The notes under the pieces: model-generated | Database searches by the model: none | What the model was told of the DNA's origin: nothing | What the model saw: the letters and a program-made list of their open reading frames with translations, nothing else | Assembly: GCA_022836615.1 (NCBI GenBank) | Contig: MU405222.1 | Location: forward strand, 1-64,000 | Length of the DNA: 64,000 nt | Direction of reading: 5' to 3' | DNA from: Annulohypoxylon bovei var. microspora | Taxonomy: Eukaryota; Ascomycota; Sordariomycetes; Xylariales; Hypoxylaceae | In this document: positions 12,302 through 19,566 of the stretch, in pieces | How positions within the stretch are numbered: the first letter of the stretch is position 1 | Layout: each line of letters opens with the position of its first letter | Position numbers and translations under genes: made by a program

Positions 12302-12318
12302 CCACTCTCCTCCTCCAT
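12302..12318 (-). promoter_or_regulatory. Polypurine tract (plus-strand primer site) of the retrotransposon
   Basis: The minus-strand reading is AATGGAGGAGGAGAGTGG ending directly at the TG of the 3' LTR, the expected position and composition for plus-strand DNA priming. Confidence 0.8.
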
Positions 12319-12336
12319 TATGATTATCCGTAATCA

Positions 12337-15300
12337 TCACAAACGTAATCCTTCTTGCAGCCGCCGCCGGTCCTGTTCAAGCATCCGTTTGCTTGTATAC
12401 CACAGGCTCCGTACGGGGTGGCCGTCGTCCACGTACGCCGGGAACAGGTTGCTGCCGTTATACTTGCTGGGGAGCATCAACCCTCCTGGGCTACGTAGCT
12501 GGTAGGTATTGCTCTGATGGCAACGGTAGATTTCCCACGGGCCGTCGTAATACGGCTCATGCTTACCTGCCCGCTGCCGTACCCTCAGCACCCATTCCCC
12601 GGGGGCGTAGGTACGTATCAGGCCTTTCTTTTCCTGCAGGTACGCTCTTACCTGTTCTCGGGATGCCTTCATACCATTGTGATAGCTACGGGCCATAGGA
12701 GCTTCGTGCTGTATTGCCAGCTGCTTCTGAGCTGCGGCCTCTTCCTCCTCGGTCGGTTCGCGAGTATATTCGGCGTACTCGGTAGGTGGTTGATCTTGAG
12801 GGGGTTGCGTACCAAACATCAAGAAGAAACTGCTGTAGCCGCCGGGTTTGGCAGTACGGTTGTGGATGGTCAAGGCTCGTCGGAGTAGATTAGGTAGGTT
12901 CGTAATTGTGGGATTCGCTTGATGCTCTCGGAGCATGATCCTTTTTAGGTCACCATTAGCCTTTTCTACTTTGCCATTGCCTCTAGGGCGTAGGGGAGTG
13001 ACTGGTTTCACGGTGGAACCGTGCTGTTGGGTCCAGTTCACAGCTTCGTGGCCGACGAAATTCTGAGCGTTGTCAGATATCCATTCCCGTGGATAGCCAA
13101 ACGTTTCTCCGATCCTTGTAAGTAGTGGGATACAGTCAACGAATTTCGCTGATGGTACCACTTCAGCTTCCACCCAGCCGGTAGCGTATTCGACTGCCAC
13201 CAGTATCGCCGTTTGCTTCAGGAACGTATGGTCGATTGCCCAACGCGTGAGCGGTGTTGGGGGGTGTATCGGCTGTAGATTCGGTAACAACGTATCTGGT
13301 TTCTTCATCAGTTGGCAGGAGGGACACTCAACTATAACCTGATGTGCTGCCAACGTTATCTCAGGGTGCCAAAGTGACTTTGCTGCTTCCCTGAGTATCA
13401 CTCCAACCGTAGCGTGTCCTCGATCGTGATGTATGCTCGTCAGCCGGCGAGTTATATCATCATATTCTGGTATAAGTTGCATACTCGTTGCATCAGCTGC
13501 CGTTCCCGCCGCATGTGGGGGGTCTCCGGGTGCTCTGGTGTGCTTCGAGATCCTATACAACTGATCCTGGTGCCTGACGAAATGTTTTTCTACCCATTCC
13601 TTTTTTATTGCCGCTGGAAGGTCCGTTCCCTGTGACAGGTGCTCGTAGATCGCTTGGAGGTCTAATCGATTGAGCTCGTGAGGGTATCGAATGGGTTTCG
13701 TTACTGCTTCGTCTTCGTTGGTCGGTAGGGCTTTGTCGGTTGGGTTCGAATCGGGAGGTCTGGATAAGTAGTCTGCCAGTACGTGAGCTTTACCGGGGCG
13801 ATAGATGATCCGTATACCATAATGTTCAATAGTATCCAGGAAACGTATGATCCTGGCAGGTTGTTCAACCTTGGTATTGATCAGCTTGAGCGATTCATGG
13901 TCTGTGACCACCGTAATTTCTCCTCCTTCTACCCAGTGGTGCCAGTGCTGTAGTGACAGCATGATTCCCAGTAATTCTCTTTCTTGGGTTGAATAACGTG
14001 TTTGCGTATCCGTGAGCTTTTTAGAAAAATAAGCCACTGGATGCAAAACGTCCTGATCACCGTGAAGATGTGGTTGAAGTAGAGCTGCTCCAACGTGTAA
14101 TTTACTGGCGTCTGACTCGATTACTGAGGGTAATCTCCAGTCGAATCGTTGTACCACTGGCATGGTGGTGATTAGATCACGAATCTTTTCCCATGCTGCT
14201 ATCGCTTCCGCGTTCAGCTTGACAGATTCACCCTTGGGTCCACCCGTGAGGGCTGTCAACGGGGCTGCTATCATCGAATAGTCCTTTATCAGGTGTCTGA
14301 AATAGCCTGCTGCGTTGACAAACGCTCTGATCTGTGTAGTCGTCTCAGGCTTGGGACGATCTCTGACTGCTGCCACCTTGGCTGGGTCTGCCCTGATGCC
14401 AGCTTCAGAAATGATGAAGCCGAGAAAGACTCCTTCTCTGACGAAAAGCTGAGACTTGGGGGTGTTGACAATCATGCCGTATGCCGCGAGGCGCTTGAAG
14501 ACCATCAAAAGTCGTTCATGCAGTTGCTCTTTCGTATCGGCCCATATTGCTATGTCATCCAGCAATCCAGCCAGCCATTCAATGAAAGGAGCCATGATCT
14601 CCTCCATAAGCGCTTGGAACGTCGCTGGGGCGTTTACCAAGCCGAATGGCATCACCATCCATTCGTATATTCCGAATGGGGTTACGAAAGCCGTCTTCTC
14701 GCGGTGTGGTCCGTACATGGGTATGTGCCAAAACCCGTCCTTCAAATCGATGAAGGCGTACCATCTGTGACCTGATGCCCTCTGGATTTGATCCATGGCA
14801 TTAGGTAACGGATGCGCGTTTTTCTTTGTGCGTTTATTGACTTCTCGATAATCGCAGCAAAAACGCCAGATCACATTTGGATCTGTTTTGCTTGGCATGA
14901 CCGTCTGACCGGGTGCTTTCTTGGGGGTAAGCAACGATGGTGAGGCCCAAGGACTTTTACTCTTTCGAATAATCTTTCCTTCGTGTTTCTTGACGAATTC
15001 ACGTAACGCCTGCTCTTGCCGTGGGCTGTACCTTCTCGAGGGAAGCTTCACAGGTGGAGAGTCACCTGTGTCGATATAATGTTGTGTTTTCGTGATTATA
15101 TCTGTTCGTCGTTTCTTCTCGTCGAAAAGTTCAGATACCTCATTGGCATAGATGTCTAGATAGGCGTTGATCACATCATCTGTGGTAGGTGTATCCTTGT
15201 GCCATCGTAGTTTAGGCTTGTGGGAAACGTTGAAAACTGACTCTTGTGCGTAGTTGACTGGCACCTTGTCAACTGGTTCCAGAGTAGGTTTTCCTTCGTA

Positions 15301-15747
15301 TCCTTGCAGTACGATGGTTTCTTCGTTTGCCTCGTTTCTGCACTGGATTTCCCACTTGTGAAATACACCTTTTCCAAATGTGAGGTCTCCCGGGAACGTT
15401 TTGTCTGGAACGATTCCCGCTGACACCGTGAATGGGGCGCTGTACCCATCTTTGGTCTTAAACCTTGCTGTGATGATAGCATCTTTCGCTATACGTGGCC
15501 CTGGACCGCCTACTCCTGTCATGGTAGATGGTCGCCTCGTTTCGTATCTCTGTAGATTCTCTGCCAGAGATTGTGAAACGTAACAGGCCGCGCAACCATA
15601 GTCGAAAAAGGTTGTGAAATGCTTCTCATCGTTCAGTTTAGCCATGAAGAGGTTGTGCTGCTCTCCATATCCCTCCCTGACTGGCTTGTCTCTGTGTGGT
15701 GGTGGTTTAGAGCCGCTGTTCACTTCCACCAAGTGAACACGGCTGTC
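12337..15747 (-). CDS. Retrotransposon pol: protease, reverse transcriptase, RNase H, integrase
   Basis: The ORF continues in the same frame as gag directly after the UAG at 15750-15748 and has no ATG at its start, so it should be made as a Gag-Pol fusion. A retropepsin-like segment has its aspartate in FFDYGCAA (codon 15603-15601), where most families have DSGA or DTGA. Reverse transcriptase shows FIDLKDGFWHIPM, VMPFGLVNAPATFQ and a catalytic LLDDI near 14560. RNase H has ESDASKLHVGAALL and VTDHESLK. Integrase has a zinc-binding HHDRGH ... CPSC segment, then catalytic D (AIDHTF), D (SDNAQNF) and E (GNGKVEKANGD). A GPY/F-like GPWEIYRCHQSNTYQL lies near the end. The ORF is about 1136 codons and undisrupted. 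Confidence 0.93.
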   Translation of the reverse strand, partial: DSRVHLVEVNSGSKPPPHRDKPVREGYGEQHNLFMAKLNDEKHFTTFFDYGCAACYVSQSLAENLQRYETRRPSTMTGVGGPGPRIAKDAIITARFKTKDGYSAPFTVSAGIVPDKTFPGDLTFGKGVFHKWEIQCRNEANEETIVLQGYEGKPTLEPVDKVPVNYAQESVFNVSHKPKLRWHKDTPTTDDVINAYLDIYANEVSELFDEKKRRTDIITKTQHYIDTGDSPPVKLPSRRYSPRQEQALREFVKKHEGKIIRKSKSPWASPSLLTPKKAPGQTVMPSKTDPNVIWRFCCDYREVNKRTKKNAHPLPNAMDQIQRASGHRWYAFIDLKDGFWHIPMYGPHREKTAFVTPFGIYEWMVMPFGLVNAPATFQALMEEIMAPFIEWLAGLLDDIAIWADTKEQLHERLLMVFKRLAAYGMIVNTPKSQLFVREGVFLGFIISEAGIRADPAKVAAVRDRPKPETTTQIRAFVNAAGYFRHLIKDYSMIAAPLTALTGGPKGESVKLNAEAIAAWEKIRDLITTMPVVQRFDWRLPSVIESDASKLHVGAALLQPHLHGDQDVLHPVAYFSKKLTDTQTRYSTQERELLGIMLSLQHWHHWVEGGEITVVTDHESLKLINTKVEQPARIIRFLDTIEHYGIRIIYRPGKAHVLADYLSRPPDSNPTDKALPTNEDEAVTKPIRYPHELNRLDLQAIYEHLSQGTDLPAAIKKEWVEKHFVRHQDQLYRISKHTRAPGDPPHAAGTAADATSMQLIPEYDDITRRLTSIHHDRGHATVGVILREAAKSLWHPEITLAAHQVIVECPSCQLMKKPDTLLPNLQPIHPPTPLTRWAIDHTFLKQTAILVAVEYATGWVEAEVVPSAKFVDCIPLLTRIGETFGYPREWISDNAQNFVGHEAVNWTQQHGSTVKPVTPLRPRGNGKVEKANGDLKRIMLREHQANPTITNLPNLLRRALTIHNRTAKPGGYSSFFLMFGTQPPQDQPPTEYAEYTREPTEEEEAAAQKQLAIQHEAPMARSYHNGMKASREQVRAYLQEKKGLIRTYAPGEWVLRVRQRAGKHEPYYDGPWEIYRCHQSNTYQLRSPGGLMLPSKYNGSNLFPAYVDDGHPVRSLWYTSKRMLEQDRRRLQEGLRL

Positions 15748-15750
15748 CTA
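15748..15750 (-). promoter_or_regulatory. In-frame UAG between gag and pol, candidate readthrough site
   Basis: Reading ...AAC GAA GAT TAG GAC AGC CGT GTT, gag and pol share one frame with nothing between them except this codon. Translational readthrough, as known in gammaretroviruses and proposed for some LTR elements, is the simplest route to a Gag-Pol protein. Confidence 0.6.
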
Positions 15751-17472
15751 ATCTTCGTTGCCGAGGCTGTCAAACAGATCAGCAAGCTCCAGATCGATAT
15801 CTGATTCAGCCAGCGCCTCTGCTGGGCTTTGCTGATCCTGTTCTTCATCCTCGTCCTCTGCGAAGTGGACTCGTTTATTATCACCCTTGTTCTTCCATTT
15901 ATCGTAGACATTTCGGACTTTCTTTCCGAATTTCTGACGATCGTTGTTGTTTTCTCTGAACAGGGTGCCTTTCAGCGTGACTTTCTCGGATTTCGCTGAG
16001 TATGTCGAGGTCTTTCGAGGAAAACGTGGCTTCTGGGTACAATCCTTCGCCCAGTGGCCCTTTTTGTTGCAGTTAAAGCACTCATTATCGGATGCTCTTG
16101 CTGCAAATCCGCTCTCCTCTCTGGTTGAGCTGACCTGTCGATCATCTTGTCTGGGGTCCGATATTGTAGCTTGTTGTGCCGCCATCGGCACTGTCTTTGT
16201 TGAATCTTGAGGCTCCAACTGAGCTACGCCCGGTTGGGTTGTCGTTGCCTCTGAGATTCGCAGGTTGTAGAAAGGCGCCGTTGTACCGTGAAGTGCAATG
16301 GTTGTTGCGGGTGTGCTGTATATTTTACTCTCGACTGATGTCTGAGTAATCAGAGCCGCTCGCCGTACTGCTTCTTCTACTGCTTGGGCTGTATTCAAGG
16401 GACCGATCTGGTCGTGAAGCGACAGCCATACGCTCGGTGCGTAGGTGCGCAACAGGTTGATCAGTATCTCACGATTCTGATGCGAGTCTCTGGTGCGTAC
16501 GGGGAGCCTGTAAAAAGCCTCCCGCATTCTTCTCATGAAGTTCACGAGACTCTCATTCTGCTGCGGCAGCAGGGTTGTGAATACAGTGAGCGGGCTGTGG
16601 AGCACGTGGTGCTCTTCCAGCACTTGGAATACTGCTTCCAAAAATGTGACCCAGGTCGGCTTCCACGTTCGCACGTAGACTGCTACCTGTTGAAAATCAC
16701 CCGACAACTCTGTGGAGATTCTCGTGGTCCATAAGGAATAAGGTACCAAGGCTACCTTCAACCTATTCTGTATTTCGCTAAGCTTATCCAGGACGGTATG
16801 GTCCGCCCATATCAGCTTCAGCGATGAAGGTATTACCACTTTATTCTTTTCCTCACACTTGGGGAACCCGTATGCCTCGGTAGGTAGTACGGCTTCCGGC
16901 CAGATCTGCTTAACTTTTCCTTCCTGATTGGTCTGAGCCTCGTTCAGGATGTTGGTTCTTTGAAGGTTAAGCTTCCCGTCAGAAAAGCGTTCACCCGACG
17001 TGCGGTTCTTGGGTTGTTTCGAGTATGGGAACGATTGCAGGTCAGGGTCGTGCCACTTGGTATGACGGGTGTCTGGGAGCTCGTCTGGATCATGTAGTGA
17101 TGGGCTTGACGGTCCAGCCTGATCTTGATCCGATGCTGGATCTTCATCAGTGTGGTGTTGGGGCGGCTGGGTCGTTTTCGTTGTCGCTATGGTTGCCGCA
17201 AGGTTCGTTATCAAGTTGAACACGTGTTCAAACTGATTGTTCATGTTTTTACTCAGGTCTTCGTTGACTTTTGCCTGATTAGAGGCCAACAGTTCAAGCC
17301 GTAGGTGGACTTGATGGACTGAGCTGTCATAGTTCTTCCGAAGACCAGCAAGGCCGGTGGCATCGGGGACTTCAGCGACGTCGGGGACGTTTGCTGTTGC
17401 CTTGCCTTTGCCTTTGACCTTGCCCTTGACCTTGCCTGTCAACTCGTCAGGCGAATCAGAGCTTTTAGACAT
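15748..17472 (-). CDS. Retrotransposon Gag with CCHC zinc knuckle
   Basis: 574-aa structural protein that would assemble virus-like particles in the cytoplasm. It starts MSKSSDSPDELTGKVKG, has a lysine/glycine-rich head, and a retrotrans-gag-type helical core (WVTFLEAVFQVLEE ... NESLVNFMRRMREAFYRL). It has one nucleic-acid-binding knuckle CFNCNKKGHWAKDC (C-x2-C-x4-H-x4-C, near 16040-16080). The tail is acidic (EDEDEEQDQQSPAEALAESDIDLELADLF). It ends at a UAG that is followed in the same frame by pol. Confidence 0.9.
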   Translation of the reverse strand: MSKSSDSPDELTGKVKGKVKGKGKATANVPDVAEVPDATGLAGLRKNYDSSVHQVHLRLELLASNQAKVNEDLSKNMNNQFEHVFNLITNLAATIATTKTTQPPQHHTDEDPASDQDQAGPSSPSLHDPDELPDTRHTKWHDPDLQSFPYSKQPKNRTSGERFSDGKLNLQRTNILNEAQTNQEGKVKQIWPEAVLPTEAYGFPKCEEKNKVVIPSSLKLIWADHTVLDKLSEIQNRLKVALVPYSLWTTRISTELSGDFQQVAVYVRTWKPTWVTFLEAVFQVLEEHHVLHSPLTVFTTLLPQQNESLVNFMRRMREAFYRLPVRTRDSHQNREILINLLRTYAPSVWLSLHDQIGPLNTAQAVEEAVRRAALITQTSVESKIYSTPATTIALHGTTAPFYNLRISEATTTQPGVAQLEPQDSTKTVPMAAQQATISDPRQDDRQVSSTREESGFAARASDNECFNCNKKGHWAKDCTQKPRFPRKTSTYSAKSEKVTLKGTLFRENNNDRQKFGKKVRNVYDKWKNKGDNKRVHFAEDEDEEQDQQSPAEALAESDIDLELADLFDSLGNED

Positions 17473-17540
17473 GGTCTCGAAAGCTGGTGTGAAAGGTGTG
17501 AGAATGTGAAAAAAAGGGTATGAAAATGAATTAAATTTGC

Positions 17541-17573
17541 GTTGTTGGCGTTCTGCCTGCGCAAATAGCTATT
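17541..17573 (-). other. Putative primer-binding region just inside the 5' LTR
   Basis: The minus strand reads AATAGCTATTTGCGCAGGC directly after the LTR. It lacks the TGG that tRNA-3'-end primer sites begin with, and starts with the palindrome AATAGCTATT. A self-primed or internal-tRNA mechanism is possible. Confidence 0.4.
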
Positions 17574-17790
17574 TGTGCGTCCGAGCCTCCTAATTGTACG
17601 GAATATCGTCTATGTGTAATAGACGTTATTCTGTACTGGTAAGGGTAAACTCGTATGATCAATTGTTGATTAATCTAGGTTTCATAACTAGCTAGATTTA
17701 CACGCGATCTGAGGTTATCTCAGCAGCCCACGCTTGCCACCGCAGGTGGTCCAAGCGTTGCTGCGGAAACCCTCAGATCGGGGATCCACA
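17574..17790 (-). repeat. 5' LTR of the Ty3/Gypsy element (right on + strand)
   Basis: 217 bp, expected to carry the promoter for the minus-strand genomic RNA. Nested complementary blocks GATCTGAGG/CCTCAGATC, GCAGC/GCTGC, ACGCTTG/CAAGCGT and CCACC/GGTGG at 17706-17779 form a strong stem-loop. Confidence 0.95.
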
Positions 17791-18450
17791 ACGCCCTTCT
17801 CTTCGTTAAACCTAATCCGGTTTTTTGATTGGTTTAAATTCTTATCGATAAGCACGGACTTTCGTATGCATCTTATTATATAACTTCGATAACCTGCTTT
17901 ATATTTGCACTTGAATAACTTTGCCAATATCACGTTTAAAGTAAAATAATTCATATAATTCGATAGTTAATTCATAAAGAAACCGAATAATCCAAGTTAC
18001 ATCATAATCGGATAAGTATTGATATAAATATCTAATAGATCGTGTAAGGTATTAATATTGAAGCGTTTCGGGGGTGTCACGTGCGACCAGTCGCAGCAAC
18101 AACATTAGGAGCGGCAATACAACAGCTTATTTCGTACAAAATATAGCATGCAACCTGTTGAAATTCATGTTTTTAGAATCGCTTAATCGAGAGCTATAAG
18201 AATACCTATTTACTTTTAAGTTGAACCGGTTAGAAAGAAAGTTATTTAAGTTTAAACCTAAGGGTATTATGTATTAACTTTTAATGGTTGCGTGGCTACT
18301 TCGTATAAGCCTTAAAATAATAAATATTTATTTATTTATCCGTACGATTATTAATCCAAGTACTTTTTTATTAATTTTAAGTACATACCTATGTACCCTT
18401 ACCTTATTAGGAATAGCCTCTTCCATTTTTGAAAACTCAAAACGTTTTGT

Positions 18451-18478
18451 TGCACAGTTGTACGAACAGGCCTCCATA
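18451..18478 (-). repeat. Right 28-bp terminal inverted repeat
   Basis: Minus-strand reading begins TATGGAGGCC and ends CAACTGTGCA. The only difference from the left copy is T for C at the eleventh base, a transition of the kind repeat-induced point mutation produces. Confidence 0.8.
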
Positions 18479-18483
18479 TTCTA
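18479..18483. repeat. Right candidate target-site duplication TTCTA of the outer transposon
   Basis: Pairs with the same pentamer directly outside the left inverted repeat. Confidence 0.55.
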
Positions 18484-18648
18484 GGTAGCTTAGCCCGCTA
18501 GTAACATTTTAGCTTCGGCTTCGCGGCGGATAGATCGTAGCACCGATGTCATAGACGCGGAGAGACTATATCTCCGCCGACCAATCTCTAAAACAAATAA
18601 GGTATCAACTTTGTCATGCTCACTATTCACATAATTTCTTTCTTAACA

Positions 18649-19190
18649 CTAAATTAAGCAAGTCGAACGCCATAGCTCATGTTCCTTGGTGAGTTCTAAA
18701 ACGATCACCGGTTTATCCTCCGGGATTCGTGGCAATCATAGGACTTCTTGGAGTAGAGTGCGTTGGATACTTTGGATATCTGTAACCATTTCAGATACCA
18801 TTTCAGATAATGAATCATACCACAGTTCTTGCGGTTCCTCGGACAACCCCTTTAATACAGACAACAGATTATGGACAATTGCATCTCGTTGAAATAAACA
18901 CATCAACTTCATCTTCTCATGAATCTCATTCCAATATCTCAGCCAGTCAGGGGAATCACTCAATGGGTTTAAAACAGTTAGCCTTATGTGTGTTGTGGTG
19001 TCGAAATGGTGATCTAAAGAGGCAGCCTAGAGAAGCAAGGTTTTTCTATCGTAATAGAGCGATATCTGATTGGGCGTATTTTGACAAATGGAAGCTTTGG
19101 GGTGATTACCTAATTGACCCTTTACTGGGAAAATTAGCCAAGTCAAAAATGAATCAATTATATATCGGTTGCATCACCAGAGCAGGAAAT
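18649..19190 (-). pseudogene. Decayed protein-coding relic, unknown product
   Basis: Minus-strand frame 19026-18649 reads as coding-like protein (DHHFDTTTHIRLTVLN, WLRYWNEIHEKMKLMC, then LPRIPEDKPVIVLELTKEHELW) interrupted by TGA at 18738-18736. Upstream in the same frame is TAG at 19029-19027, beyond which further open sequence extends to about 19190. The TAG could come from CAG by repeat-induced point mutation, or ttctctag could be a 3' splice site. I do not recognise the family. It lies between the transposon island and mdl1. The upper boundary is uncertain. Confidence 0.3.
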
Positions 19191-19380
19191 AAATACAATT
19201 CAAAACCTGCATTTGTTGTGCCGTAGATTATACATGTCACCCCGGTGCCAAACCATCTCCTATTCTATCCAAGATCCGTGGACTTTATCCCCGAGTCCAG
19301 CTTTATATCATGTGGTAGGTATCGAGTGGAGTTCTGGACTAAATTACTCTACATGTACAATGTCCATTCGTCACCCTAAA

Positions 19381-19405
19381 TACCTCGCCTCGCCTCGCCT
19401 CGCCT
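19381..19405 (+). repeat. GCCTC pentanucleotide microsatellite
   Basis: About four tandem copies of CGCCT/GCCTC in the region 3' of mdl1. The rest of 19200-19566 shows no gene. Confidence 0.85.
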
Positions 19406-19566
19406 GTTTTCCCGTCGTGACGAATGTCCGTTCTAAGATCCCGTACCAGGTCAACCAACGACCTTTTGTAAGATCCCCCGAGAACGCACCAGCGAATACT
19501 AAAAACAAGCCCTCCCCTTTTTGTTTGATGCAAAGTGTGGTGTGTGATATATCAAAAGCGTGATTA

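Larger units (their letters stand above)
12085..17790 (-). mobile_element. Ty3/Gypsy LTR retrotransposon, apparently intact
   Basis: 5706 bp, transcribed on the minus strand. It has 217-bp LTRs with TG...CA ends, gag and pol ORFs without internal disruption, and the domain order protease, reverse transcriptase, RNase H, integrase typical of Ty3/Gypsy. The integrase ends in a GPY/F-type module and I see no chromodomain. ACGC directly flanks both ends (12081-12084 and 17791-17794), giving a 4-bp duplication, or 5 bp (AACGC) if the shared terminal A is counted as target. LTRs identical by eye plus open ORFs indicate a recent insertion that has largely escaped repeat-induced point mutation. Confidence 0.95.
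11163..18478. mobile_element. TIR-bounded DNA transposon or large MITE carrying a nested LTR retrotransposon
   Basis: The two ends are inverted copies of a 28-bp sequence: 11163-11190 (starts TATGGAGGCCCGTTCG) and 18451-18478 read on the minus strand. They differ at one position (C versus T at base 11). The pentamer TTCTA lies immediately outside both ends (11158-11162 and 18479-18483), consistent with a target-site duplication. Removing the nested retrotransposon leaves about 1.6 kb. No intact transposase is visible in that remainder, which is AT-rich and contains a tRNA-like segment and another inverted-repeat unit. I infer a non-autonomous or decayed class II element; the superfamily is unclear. 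Confidence 0.7.

Noticed and set aside
12337..12700. Chromodomain at the end of the retrotransposon integrase
   Set aside because: After the GPY/F-type segment the C-terminus lacks the aromatic pattern of a chromodomain, so I do not place the element in the chromovirus clade.
18810..19226. 138-codon + ORF ending KYNSKPAFVVP
   Set aside because: It lies opposite the better-supported minus-strand relic; neither is strong, but the + frame shows no recognisable family.
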